From Stenotrophomonas africana (GTDB taxonomy: Bacteria; Pseudomonadota; Gammaproteobacteria; Xanthomonadales; Xanthomonadaceae), in contig NZ_JABEME010000008.1 in the NCBI RefSeq assembly GCF_013004645.1, forward strand, positions 1-64,000: DNA of 64,000 nt, in the 5' to 3' direction. The notes beneath the pieces are model-generated. The model ran no database searches. It saw only the letters and a program-made list of their open reading frames with translations, and was not told the origin of the DNA. Positions 38,532 through 46,665 of the stretch are shown piece by piece. The translations under genes were made by a program, and so were the position numbers. Position 1 is the stretch's first letter. Each line of letters opens with the position of its first letter.

Positions 38532-38897
38532 ATGAGCCCCACCAATACCGAGAACCTGAAGGAACACCTGGGTGAAGCCGGTTCCCACCTGAAGCAGGCC
38601 GCGTCGGCCGCCGGCGGTGCGATCAAGGGTGCAACCGGCGCAGCCGGCGACGAACTGCGTATCGGCAAGGCCAACGTCAAGGCTGAACTGTCCGACAGCG
38701 CGCTGTCCGGCCTGGCTGCCGCCGAGTTCGGTGGTGCCGCCGCCAAGGAACAGGTCGACGCACTGATGGACAAGGGCAAGGACCTGATCGACAGCGCCGC
38801 TGAGCTCATCCGTGAACGTCCGCTGGCCTCGTTCGGCGTCGCCTTCGCTGCCGGCTGGATCATTGCCAAGCTGGCCCGCGGCAGCAGCGACAAGTAA
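38532..38897 (+). CDS. yqjD: YqjD/ElaB-type (DUF883) membrane-tail protein
   Basis: A 121-residue protein, mostly amphipathic Ala/Gly-rich helix, with a C-terminal membrane helix (SFGVAFAAGWIIAKLARG). YqjD and ElaB in E. coli have the same size and tail anchor and bind stationary-phase ribosomes at the membrane. CAGGAG precedes ATG 38532. It begins a three-gene operon with yqjE- and yqjK-like genes, the same order as in E. coli. Confidence 0.78.
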   Translation: MSPTNTENLKEHLGEAGSHLKQAASAAGGAIKGATGAAGDELRIGKANVKAELSDSALSGLAAAEFGGAAAKEQVDALMDKGKDLIDSAAELIRERPLASFGVAFAAGWIIAKLARGSSDK

Positions 38898-38905
38898 GCC
38901 GCGGC

Positions 38906-39376
38906 GTGAGCGAAGACAACGCGCAAACCCCTGATCCAGCGGCCACCCCGCCGCTGGATGAGAGCATCCGTCAGGTCGGCGCGGCCGGTCGTGCCGCCGC
39001 CGATTCGGCCAAGCATTCGCTGCGATCACTGCGCCGGTTGGCCTCGGCCGACTTCGCGCTGGCGCGCAGCGCGTTCGGCCGTGCGCTGGCCTGGGCCGGC
39101 GTGGCGATCGTATTCGGTGCCTCGGCCTGGCTGCTGATGGCCGCCACCCTCATCGCCCTGCTGCAGAGCTGGGGCCTGAGCTGGCTGCAGGCCCTGCTGA
39201 TCACCTCGCTGCTGAGCCTGGCCGTCACCGGTTATGCGATCTGGCGGGTGTCCTACTTCTTCCACCACACCGGCATGCACGCCACCCGGCGCCAGTTGTC
39301 ACGCCTGGGCCTGTTCGACGAGCCCAGCGAAGACGATCCCGATGCCGATGTGCAGCTGCCTGAGGGCAAGCCATGA
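38906..39376 (+). CDS. yqjE: YqjE-like (phage holin superfamily, DUF1469) membrane protein
   Basis: A 156-residue protein with two membrane helices (about 61-84 and 90-112) between a charged helix and a polar, acidic C-terminus. This is the DUF1469/YqjE pattern; the holin superfamily label refers to topology, not to phage lysis. GTG 38906 is eight bases past yqjD, and its stop overlaps the next gene by 4 bases. Confidence 0.75.
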   Translation: MSEDNAQTPDPAATPPLDESIRQVGAAGRAAADSAKHSLRSLRRLASADFALARSAFGRALAWAGVAIVFGASAWLLMAATLIALLQSWGLSWLQALLITSLLSLAVTGYAIWRVSYFFHHTGMHATRRQLSRLGLFDEPSEDDPDADVQLPEGKP

Positions 39377-39834
39377 AGTTCGGTGCGCTGCAGCGGCGGG
39401 TGAAACGCTGCGAACAGGTGGTGACCGTGCGACTGGTCGAAACCCAGGACCACTGGTCCACGCTCAGCGACGTCTGGCGAAAAGGCTGGTCGCCGCTGCG
39501 CATCGTGGTGGTCGGCCTCGCCGGTGGCTTCATTGCCGGCAAACTGGAAGTCCCGGGCAAGGTCAACGGTGCCCGCTGGTTGCAGATGGTGGGTTCGGTC
39601 TCGAACCTGTTCGCCAGTGCGCAGGCCGCGTTCGCCACGGCGATGGCAGCACAGGCGGCGGCCACCGCCGACGATGCAGCCGAAGAAGCCGCCGACGCCA
39701 GCGAACAGGCACAGGCAGCGACCTCCGCTGCCGGAGCACGGCCGGCACCGGCACCACGCTCCGTGCCGGAGCCAGAACCGGACCTGCGCGGACCGCGTCC
39801 GGCCGAAGCGGCCACCGAGCTGTCCGAACGTTGA
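39373..39834 (+). CDS. YqjK-position protein, Ala-rich, unknown function
   Basis: A 153-residue protein with a basic N-terminus (FGALQRRVKRCEQ), one weak hydrophobic segment (PLRIVVVGLAGGFIAGKL), an alanine-rich helix (about 75-115) and a Pro-rich acidic tail. It overlaps yqjE by 4 bases and completes the operon. Its position equals yqjK of E. coli, but sequence similarity is not evident. Confidence 0.7.
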   Translation: MKFGALQRRVKRCEQVVTVRLVETQDHWSTLSDVWRKGWSPLRIVVVGLAGGFIAGKLEVPGKVNGARWLQMVGSVSNLFASAQAAFATAMAAQAAATADDAAEEAADASEQAQAATSAAGARPAPAPRSVPEPEPDLRGPRPAEAATELSER

Positions 39835-39901
39835 TCCATGGAATCCGCCGCGCCGATCGCGGCCGGCGGATAATGCGCTCCCCTTTCCGGTTGATGCGTC
39901 G

Positions 39902-41011
39902 ATGAGCGAGTCCCTCCTGTCCCCGCCACCGGCCGGCCCCGACGAGCCAGAGGCAGCGCTGCCACCACCGTCGCGCCCGCGCGGGCCGATGTCGCTGGTG
40001 GTGCTGGCGACCCTGGCGGTGGGCTACACGCTGTGGGCCGCGCAGGACATCATCCTGCCGGTGCTGCTGGCGATGTTCTTCGCCCTGGTCGGCAACCCGA
40101 TCCTGCGCCTGCTGCAGAAGCTGTGGATTCCGCGCGCGCTGGGCGCACTGTTGATCCTCGGCGCCGGCCTGGGCGTGACCGGTTCGCTCGCCGTGCAGCT
40201 GATCGGCCCGGCGATGGAATGGGCGCAGGAAGCCCCACAGCAGCTGCGCAAGGTCGCCCGCCAGGTGCAGGACCTGACCAAGCCGGTGCAGCAGGCCAAC
40301 CAGGCGGCGGAGAACTTCGCCCGTGTGGCCGGCGGTGACAGCAACCACAAGGTGCAGGTGATCCGCACCCAGCTGGACGACCCGTACCGCATGCTGACCC
40401 GTGCACCGCGGCTGGCTGCCTCGGTGTTGGCCGTGGTGCTGCTGACGCTGTTCTTCATGATCTACGGGCAGAGCCTGCAGCGCGCGGCGATCGCCCTGTT
40501 CCCCAACCGCCAGCAGCAGCGCTTCACTACGGACATCCTGCGTTCGATCGAACGCGAGGTCTCGCGTTACGTGCTGACCATCAGCGTCATCAACACTCTG
40601 GTCGGGCTGGTGTTCGCCGGCGTGCTGATGCTGCTCGGTATCGGCCTGCAGGAAGCGCTGCTGTGGGGCACGGTGGCCGCGCTGCTGAATTTTGCGCCGT
40701 ATGTGGGTCCGTTGATCGGCGTGGCGCTGATGCTGTTGATGGGCTTCGTCGAGTTCCGCGACCCGCTGCAGGCCCTGCTGCCAGCGGCCGCCTACCTGGG
40801 CCTGCACACACTGGAAGGGCAGATGGTGACCCCGATCGTGCTGGGCCGTCGGATGAAGCTGTCGCCGCTGGTGCTGATCCTGGCGCTGATGGTGTTCGGC
40901 TGGGCCTGGGGCATGATCGGGCTGCTGCTGGCGGTGCCGCTGCTGGTGTGCATCAAGCTGGTGCTGGCACGCCTGGACGGCATGCAGGGCTGGGCACGCC
41001 TGCTGGAGTGA
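39902..41011 (+). CDS. AI-2E family (PerM/YdgG-like) membrane permease
   Basis: A 369-residue protein with about eight membrane helices. The central soluble region (VQDLTKPVQQANQAAENF) and C-terminal GTVAALLNFAPYVGPLIGV and GRRMKLSPLVLILALMVFGWAWGMIGLLLAVPL are AI-2E family signatures. The family name comes from TqsA; actual substrates differ widely (peptides, Na+ exchange), so none is assigned. ATG 39902. It stands 67 bases after the yqj-like operon on the same strand. Confidence 0.87.
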   Translation: MSESLLSPPPAGPDEPEAALPPPSRPRGPMSLVVLATLAVGYTLWAAQDIILPVLLAMFFALVGNPILRLLQKLWIPRALGALLILGAGLGVTGSLAVQLIGPAMEWAQEAPQQLRKVARQVQDLTKPVQQANQAAENFARVAGGDSNHKVQVIRTQLDDPYRMLTRAPRLAASVLAVVLLTLFFMIYGQSLQRAAIALFPNRQQQRFTTDILRSIEREVSRYVLTISVINTLVGLVFAGVLMLLGIGLQEALLWGTVAALLNFAPYVGPLIGVALMLLMGFVEFRDPLQALLPAAAYLGLHTLEGQMVTPIVLGRRMKLSPLVLILALMVFGWAWGMIGLLLAVPLLVCIKLVLARLDGMQGWARLLE

Positions 41012-41102
41012 CGGCATCAACAACGGATGGACGCAGGTGGTGGAACCAGAAACAGGGACGAAGTGGCAGACTATGACGCCCTACCCGGATGGATCCGCTC
41101 GG

Positions 41103-41570
41103 ATGAACTCTCTCGCCACGCGTTGCCTTGCCTTGGCCTGCATTGCCGCTCCCGCGTTCGCCGCGACACCGCCGACTGCCGATCAGGCGCGCACCCAGCT
41201 TGCTGAGGCGGTTACCTGCAAGCGGCACCTCACGCCCATACAGTTCGACGCCATGGCCCGGATGCTGACACCGGCCCCGGCAAGGGTGCAGGACGGCGAA
41301 TCCAGCGGCGAGTTCCGGCTGACCACGCCCTTGATGGTGCTGGGCCAGCCCGTGAACCGGCTGCAGTCCTATGACGGCGACAGCGGCGAGGATGGCATCG
41401 ACAGTTTCACCGCGTACTTCAGCTCGGCCAGTGTGGAACAGGTCGCGGCACTGGCGAAGATGTCCGACCCGGTAGCAGGCACCTACACGAAGGAAGTTGG
41501 GCGGCACAACCTGGACGTGCAGCAGTTCGACGGCCAGACCACCATCGCCTGCTCGTACAACCTGCGCTGA
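41103..41570 (+). CDS. Small secreted protein, unknown function
   Basis: A 155-residue protein with a signal peptide (MNSLATRCLALACIAAPAFA) and a mature part containing two Cys (VTCKRH near 40; TTIACSYNLR at the end) that could form one disulfide. The middle (YDGDSGEDGIDSFTAYFSSASVEQVAALAKM) looks globular. No family is recognised. ATG 41103 is preferred over the frame start at 41037, because the signal peptide begins there. Confidence 0.7.
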   Translation: MNSLATRCLALACIAAPAFAATPPTADQARTQLAEAVTCKRHLTPIQFDAMARMLTPAPARVQDGESSGEFRLTTPLMVLGQPVNRLQSYDGDSGEDGIDSFTAYFSSASVEQVAALAKMSDPVAGTYTKEVGRHNLDVQQFDGQTTIACSYNLR

Positions 41571-41632
41571 CCCGGCCCAGCCACAGTGCCCACCCGCCCG
41601 CCGCGTCGCATGAAAGCCCGCGCGGGCAGGGG

Positions 41633-41638
41633 TAGAAT
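41633..41638 (+). promoter_or_regulatory. -10 element of the HAD gene, implying a leaderless transcript
   Basis: TAGAAT at 41633-41638 is followed six bases later by the GTG start at 41645. Transcription starting seven bases after the -10 would begin at the start codon. Confidence 0.5.
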
Positions 41639-41644
41639 GGCGGG

Positions 41645-42364
41645 GTGAATTTCCCCGTCCAAGCCATCACCCTCGACCTTGACGACACGCTGTGGCCGTT
41701 CGCTCCGATCGGCGCCCGCATCGACCTGGTCCTGCACGAGTGGATGCGCGAACACAGCCCCGCCACGGCCGCGATGTATCCGGTGGCGGCGATGCGCGAA
41801 CTGCGCGAACGCCTGTACCACGCCCATCCGCACCTCCATCACGACCTGAGCGCGCTGCGCCGGCTGACCCTGCACGAAGCGCTGCACACCAGTGGTGCCA
41901 GCCTGGAGCTGCTGGAGCCGGCGTATGAAGTCTTCTTCGCCGCGCGCAACCAGGTCGAGTGCTACCCCGATGCGATCGATGCGCTGGCGCGGATTGCCGC
42001 GCGGGTACCGGTGGCAGCGCTGAGCAACGGCAATGCCGATCTGGAGCGGATCGGCCTGGCCCATCATTTCGTCTTCCAGCTGGGCGCGCGCGAACACGGC
42101 GCGGCCAAGCCTGAGGCGAGCATCTTCCATGCCGCCTGCACCCGCCTGGGTGTTGCGCCGGCACAGGTACTGCACGTCGGCGACCATGCCGAAATGGATG
42201 TGGCCGGGGCGATCGCCGCCGGCCTGCGCGGCTGCTGGATCAACCGCGAAGCAGCCACCTGGACCCATCCGCAACTGCAGCCGGACCTGCAGTTCGACAC
42301 CCTCACCGGCCTGGCCGACTGGTTGGATGCCAACCTCGACGCTGCCGCACCCCGGAGTACCTGA
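41645..42364 (+). CDS. HAD-family phosphatase (YigB-like)
   Basis: A 239-residue haloacid dehalogenase-type hydrolase. Motif I LDLDDTLWP, motif II ALSNGN, motif III Lys in AAKPEASIF and motif IV HVGDHAEMDVAGA are all intact. The pattern fits YigB, which removes phosphate from a riboflavin precursor and FMN, but HAD substrates cannot be deduced from motifs alone. GTG 41645 has no ribosome site and may be leaderless. The aminopeptidase gene starts three bases after its stop, so the two are co-expressed. Confidence 0.88.
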   Translation: MNFPVQAITLDLDDTLWPFAPIGARIDLVLHEWMREHSPATAAMYPVAAMRELRERLYHAHPHLHHDLSALRRLTLHEALHTSGASLELLEPAYEVFFAARNQVECYPDAIDALARIAARVPVAALSNGNADLERIGLAHHFVFQLGAREHGAAKPEASIFHAACTRLGVAPAQVLHVGDHAEMDVAGAIAAGLRGCWINREAATWTHPQLQPDLQFDTLTGLADWLDANLDAAAPRST

Positions 42365-42367
42365 CGC

Positions 42368-43735
42368 ATGAGCGAGATCACTGGTTTCACTGCCGACACC
42401 GCCGCAGCGCTGCCGCTGTACGTGCTGGACCGCGAGCAGTTCGCGGCCTGGAAGGACGGCCAACCGGCCGCCACCCGGGCATGGCTGGCGTCGCAGGGCT
42501 TCACCGCCGGTGCCTTCACCACGGCGTTGCTGCCCGGCGCCGATGGCCTGGCCGGAGCGGTGATCGGCGTCGGTGATCGTGCCGATGCCTACAGCTATTC
42601 GCATGCCCCGCATGCCCTGCCGGAAGGCAGCGTGTGGCAGCTGGCCAGCGAACTGCCGGCCGCCGAACTGGCGCTGCTGCAGCTGGGCTGGGGCCTGGGC
42701 AGCTACCGCTTCGACCGCTATCGCAAGCGCCACCGTGCGCCGGCGCGCCTGGTGGCCGAGCCGACCGGCGAAGTGGCCGACCTGATCGCCGCCAGCCTGC
42801 GCGTGCGTGACTGGGTCAACACCCCGACCGAAGACATGGGTCCGCAGCAGCTGGAAGATGCCGCACGCGCGCTGGCCGATGCGCACGGCGCGCAGGTCGA
42901 GGCGATCACCGGCGACGAACTGCTGAAACAGAATTTCCCGGCCATCCATGCCGTGGGCCGCGCATCGCACCGCGCACCGCGCCTGGTCGTGCTGCGCTGG
43001 GGCAAGGACACCGATCCAGCACTGGTGCTGGTCGGCAAGGGCGTGTGCTTCGATACCGGCGGCCTGGACATCAAGCCGGCCGACGGCATGCGCAACATGA
43101 AGAAGGACATGGGCGGCGCCGCGCATGCCCTGGCCCTGGCCGGCCTGGTGATGGCACGCGGGCTGCCGGTACGGCTGACCCTGCTGGTGCCGGCGGTGGA
43201 AAACGCGATCGGTCCCGATGCCTTCCGCCCGGGCGAAGTGATCGCCACCCGCAAGGGCTTGAGCGTGGAGATCGACAACACCGACGCCGAAGGCCGCGTG
43301 ATCCTGTGCGATGCACTGACCTTCGCCAGCGAGCAGAAACCGGACCTGGTGCTGGACTTCGCCACCCTCACCGGCGCCGCGCGCATCGCGCTTGGCCCGG
43401 ATCTGCCGGCGCTCTTCAGCAATGACGACAGCGTGGCGCAGCAATGGCTGCAGGCTGGTGATGCGACCCGCGACCCGGTCTGGCGCATGCCGCTGTGGCG
43501 CCCCTACCTGCGTTACCTGACCAGCGGCATCGCCGATCTGGCCAACGCCGGCTCGCGCATGGCCGGTTCGGTTACCGCCGCGCTGTACCTGGAACGCTTC
43601 CTGGAAGACGGCCAGCGCTGGGCGCATCTGGACGTGTACGCCTGGAACGACGGTGAACGCCCGGGCCGTCCGGCCGGTGGCGAAGCGCTGGCGCTGCGTT
43701 CGGCGTGGGCAATGCTGAAGCAGCGCTACAGCTGA
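42368..43735 (+). CDS. M17 leucyl aminopeptidase family protein
   Basis: Cytoplasmic dinuclear-metal aminopeptidase, 455 residues. The M17 catalytic domain shows the metal/catalytic segments VGKGVCFDTGGLDIKP, MKKDMGGAA and the family signature NTDAEGRVILCDAL. The N-terminal domain (about 1-160) is shorter than in E. coli PepA and the overall size resembles PepB-type enzymes. It follows the HAD gene after three bases. A hairpin lies just past its stop. Confidence 0.92.
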   Translation: MSEITGFTADTAAALPLYVLDREQFAAWKDGQPAATRAWLASQGFTAGAFTTALLPGADGLAGAVIGVGDRADAYSYSHAPHALPEGSVWQLASELPAAELALLQLGWGLGSYRFDRYRKRHRAPARLVAEPTGEVADLIAASLRVRDWVNTPTEDMGPQQLEDAARALADAHGAQVEAITGDELLKQNFPAIHAVGRASHRAPRLVVLRWGKDTDPALVLVGKGVCFDTGGLDIKPADGMRNMKKDMGGAAHALALAGLVMARGLPVRLTLLVPAVENAIGPDAFRPGEVIATRKGLSVEIDNTDAEGRVILCDALTFASEQKPDLVLDFATLTGAARIALGPDLPALFSNDDSVAQQWLQAGDATRDPVWRMPLWRPYLRYLTSGIADLANAGSRMAGSVTAALYLERFLEDGQRWAHLDVYAWNDGERPGRPAGGEALALRSAWAMLKQRYS

Positions 43736-43743
43736 TCGGGTGG

Positions 43744-43764
43744 GTGCCGACCGTTGGTCGGCAC
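43744..43764 (+). repeat. SMAG-like palindrome after the aminopeptidase gene
   Basis: A 9-bp stem (gtgccgacc/ggtcggcac) with a 3-base loop, headed by GTGG instead of GTAG at 43740. It lies eight bases past the stop codon and may end the HAD-peptidase transcript. Confidence 0.6.
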
Positions 43765-43825
43765 GCCGTCCCCGGAAAATCTGACGAAAAATTGAATTTC
43801 GGCCCCGGCCGGGTTCTGCGAGGAT

Positions 43826-43846
43826 GTGTGGGTCGACCACCCACAC
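43826..43846 (+). promoter_or_regulatory. Hairpin in the leader of the catalase-like gene
   Basis: GTGTGGGT (43826-43833) pairs with ACCCACAC (43839-43846), ending 25 bases before the start codon. It could be a SMAG remnant or an operator; nothing more can be said. Confidence 0.35.
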
Positions 43847-43871
43847 GCTCCGTGAAGGCAGGACTCCGACC

Positions 43872-44975
43872 ATGTCGCTCTTCCGCTACACCCGCGCCGG
43901 CCAGACGCCGGGCACACCGCGCACGCATTCGCCGCTGCCCTGGATCGCACTGATCGCGCTCATTCTGGGTGCCATCGCGCTGGCGTTCGCCTGGCTGGCC
44001 GGCTGGATCGGCGACCGCCTGACCGCGCAGCGCTTCACCGACACCATCGAGGCCACCGGCCCGACCCATCCGGGCTTCCGACGCGCGCACAGCAAGGGCA
44101 TCTGCGTGAGCGGCTGGTTCGAACCCAGCGCGCAGGCCCCTACCCTGTCCAGCGCCCGCGTGTTCTCGCAGTCACGCGTACCGGTGATGGGCCGCCTGTC
44201 GATTGGCGGCGGTGACCCCTACGGTGCCGACAACACCGCACGCGTGCGCAGCCTTGCGGTGCAGATGGTCAGCGATGACGGCCAGGAGTGGCGGATGGCG
44301 ATGAACAGCTTCCCGTTCTTCGCCGTGCCCGATGCTGAGGCGTTCTACGAACAGACACGCGCCTCCATTCCGGACCCGGCCACCGGCAAGCCCGACCCGC
44401 AGAAGATGGCCGCCGTACTGGCCAAGTACCCCAGTGCGCAGGCGTTCCAGCAGTGGGCCAAGACGGCACCGTGGACCAGCAGCTGGGCCGACACCACCTT
44501 CAACAGCGTCAACAGCTTCTGGTTTACCAATGCGCAGGGCCAGAAGCGCGCGGTGCGCTGGCGCTGGCAGCCACTGGCGCCGGTGGTGGAAATGGATGCG
44601 GAAACGCGCACGCAGGCCAGTGTCGATTTCCTCAGCCAGGAACTGCGGCAGCGCCTGGCCAGCGGCCCGGTGCGCTGGAACCTGGTGGTTACTACCGCCG
44701 AGCCTGGCGATGCCATCGACGATCCGTCGGTACCGTGGCCCGAGTCGCGTGATCAGGTAGTGGCCGGCGTACTCAGCCTGGACCGCATGCAGTCGCAGGA
44801 ACAGGGTGCGTGCGGCCAGATCAACTTCGATCCGCTGATCCTGCCCAGCGGCGTGCGCGGCAGTGACGATCCGATCCTGGCCGCCCGCTCGGCGGTGTAT
44901 TCGCAGTCCTTCAACCGCCGCGAACGCGAGCGCGCCAGCGGCAACGTCGAACAACCGAAGGAGGCCGCACGATGA
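43872..44975 (+). CDS. Membrane-anchored catalase-family peroxidase (SrpA-like)
   Basis: A 367-residue protein with one N-terminal membrane helix (about 23-46) and then a minimal catalase fold: THPGFRRAHSKGICVSGWFE contains the distal His region, and RSAVYSQSFNRRE carries the probable proximal heme Tyr. It is shorter than true catalases (about 480 or more), as in the catalase-related peroxidase group. The heme domain should face the periplasm. ATG 43872 follows GGCAGGA. It overlaps the cytochrome b561 gene by 4 bases, suggesting that the cytochrome supplies electrons from the quinone pool. Confidence 0.87.
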   Translation: MSLFRYTRAGQTPGTPRTHSPLPWIALIALILGAIALAFAWLAGWIGDRLTAQRFTDTIEATGPTHPGFRRAHSKGICVSGWFEPSAQAPTLSSARVFSQSRVPVMGRLSIGGGDPYGADNTARVRSLAVQMVSDDGQEWRMAMNSFPFFAVPDAEAFYEQTRASIPDPATGKPDPQKMAAVLAKYPSAQAFQQWAKTAPWTSSWADTTFNSVNSFWFTNAQGQKRAVRWRWQPLAPVVEMDAETRTQASVDFLSQELRQRLASGPVRWNLVVTTAEPGDAIDDPSVPWPESRDQVVAGVLSLDRMQSQEQGACGQINFDPLILPSGVRGSDDPILAARSAVYSQSFNRRERERASGNVEQPKEAAR

Positions 44976-45508
44976 GCACCGGCAACGGCCACTTCAACCT
45001 GCTGGCGCGGGTGCTGCACTGGTCCATGGCGCTGATGATCATCGCCATGCTGTTCATCGGCGTGACCATGGTCGCCTCACTGCACCTGCGGCCAATGCTG
45101 ATCGACCTGCACCGCCCGCTGGGCATCGCCATCCTGGTGCTGGTGCTGCTGCGCCTGTACAACCGCCTGCGCCACCGCCCGCCGCCGCTGCCGGCCGACC
45201 TGCCGGTGTGGCAGGTGATGGCGGCCAAGGCCTCGCACTGGATGCTGTATGCGCTGATGCTGGCGATGCCGTTGATCGGCTGGGCGATGCTGTCGGCCGG
45301 CGGTTACCCGATCGTACTGTGGGGCGGCCTGCATCTGCCGCCGATCGTGCCACACACACCGGCGTTGTATGCCGCGCTGCGCAATGCGCACAGCTTGTTG
45401 GCGTATGTGTTGTTCGCCACGGTGCTGATGCATGTGGGGGCGGCGCTGTTCCATTTGTGGGTGCGGCGGGATGGCGTGTTCCAGGCGATGGCGCGCGGGA
45501 AGGATTGA
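44972..45508 (+). CDS. Cytochrome b561
   Basis: A 178-residue four-helix heme protein of the inner membrane. Candidate heme ligands are the His in LLARVLHWSMALMI, in LHRPLGI, in KASHWMLYALM and in VLMHVGAALFH, matching the b561 (YodB/CybB) family. It begins within the stop codon of the catalase-like gene, so the two products are made together. Expected role: electron transfer between quinol and a periplasmic partner. Confidence 0.9.
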   Translation: MSTGNGHFNLLARVLHWSMALMIIAMLFIGVTMVASLHLRPMLIDLHRPLGIAILVLVLLRLYNRLRHRPPPLPADLPVWQVMAAKASHWMLYALMLAMPLIGWAMLSAGGYPIVLWGGLHLPPIVPHTPALYAALRNAHSLLAYVLFATVLMHVGAALFHLWVRRDGVFQAMARGKD

Positions 45509-45556
45509 TCGGGTTCGCCGGGAATTCCCGGCGGATCGTTTCCGCGCCTGCGGAGA

Positions 45557-46016
45557 GGTGTCGCTTTCTTTGCGCGCAAAGAAAGTAACCAAAGAAACGC
45601 TCCGCCGGCCGCGAGCCGACGTGCTTCGCACGCCGGTGCCCTGCGCTCCTCGGTCCGTCGAGGGACGGCGCGGGAACTCGCTGCGCTCAGACACCCGCGC
45701 CTCTTTGCCTTCGCCGGACCTGCGGTGCTCGGCTCGCTCAAGGCGGACTTGAAGATCAAGATCAACAGCAAGAGCATCCACGCGCGGCGTGGATCTACCG
45801 GGTGCAGCTTTTTCCTTTGACGTTGGGTCCGCCTTGAGCGAGCCGAGCATCGCAGGGGAATCAGGGGCGAAGAGGCGCCGGTGTCTGAGCGCAGCGAGTT
45901 CGGCGCCGTCCCCTGATTCGCCGAGAAGCGCAGGGCACCGGTGCGTAGCACCGGCTCGCGCTCTGGCGGCGTGTTTCTTTGGTTACTTTCTTTGCACGAG
46001 CAAAGAAAGTGACACC
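45557..46016. repeat. Large imperfect inverted repeat (two ~190-base arms)
   Basis: The left arm (45557-45748) and right arm (45827-46016) are imperfect reverse complements. Long blocks match, such as AAAGAAAGTAACCAAAGAAA, GGTGCCCTGCGCT, AACTCGCTGCGCTCAGACACC and GCTCGGCTCGCTCAAGGCG. Each arm begins with its own small hairpin (CTTTCTTTG/CAAAGAAAG). The loop region includes a SMAG-like palindrome (45776-45798). The element fills the space between two convergent transcripts and encodes nothing credible. The stretches 45509-45556 and 46017-46062 beside it hold nothing I recognise. Confidence 0.88.
45776..45798 (-). repeat. SMAG-like unit inside the loop of the large inverted repeat
   Basis: atccacgc and gcgtggat arms around a 3-base loop, with GTAG on the minus strand at 45798-45795. 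Confidence 0.6.
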
Positions 46017-46062
46017 CACCCGCGGTCGCGGAAACGACATCACCGGGAACAGCAGGACGCCG

Positions 46063-46665
46063 CTACAACCACCCCTTCTGCCGCGCCAGCCGATACGCCT
46101 CGATCCGATTGGCCACGCCCAGCTTGCCGATGCACTCGGACAGGTAATTGCGCACCGTACCGTGCGACAACCCCAGCTGCTCGGCAATCTCGCTGGCGGT
46201 TCGGCCCTCCCCTGCCAGGCGCAGCACACGGCGCTCGCGGTCGGTCAGCGGATCGGCCTGCGACCACGCATCCAGCGCCAGCTGCGGGTCGATCGCACGG
46301 ATGCCCTGTTTCACCTTGCGCAGTGCATCGGCCAGGTTCTCGGCCGGGGCGTCCTTCAGCAGGTAGCCCAGCACGCCCGCCTCCAGCGCGCGGCGCAGGA
46401 AACCGGCGCGGGCGAAGGTGGTCACGATCACCACCTTGATCGGCAGCTCATGGCGGGCGATGCGCTGCGCCAGCTCCAGCCCGGACAGGCCCGGCATCTC
46501 GATGTCGGTGACCAGGATGTCCGGCATCAGCTGCTGCAGCATCCGCCACGCAGCTTCGCCGTCGGCCGCGCTGCCCAGCACCTCGATATCAGGCTCCAAC
46601 CCCAGCAGCGCCGACAGCGCGCCGCGCACCATTGCCTGGTCCTCGGCCAGCAGAATGCGGATCAT
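46063..46665 (-). CDS. DesR/NarL-type response regulator
   Basis: A 200-residue regulator with a complete receiver (ILLAEDQAMVRGAL; acceptor in ILVTDIEMPGLSG; Lys in LLKDAP) and a LuxR-type helix-turn-helix (PLTDRERRVLRLAGEGRTASEIAEQLGLSHGTVRNYLS). It overlaps the kinase gene by 4 bases and is the last gene of the ABC-ABC-kinase-regulator operon, so the ABC-2 exporter is the probable target. ATG 46665. Confidence 0.92.
   Translation of the reverse strand: MIRILLAEDQAMVRGALSALLGLEPDIEVLGSAADGEAAWRMLQQLMPDILVTDIEMPGLSGLELAQRIARHELPIKVVIVTTFARAGFLRRALEAGVLGYLLKDAPAENLADALRKVKQGIRAIDPQLALDAWSQADPLTDRERRVLRLAGEGRTASEIAEQLGLSHGTVRNYLSECIGKLGVANRIEAYRLARQKGWL

Noticed and set aside
38906..39376. 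Prophage holin
   Set aside because: The protein belongs to a yqjD-yqjE-yqjK-type chromosomal operon; no lysis or phage genes are near.
45789..46439. Open frames inside the large inverted repeat
   Set aside because: They begin within the palindrome and continue antisense to the DesR gene; repeats of this kind often leave spurious frames.
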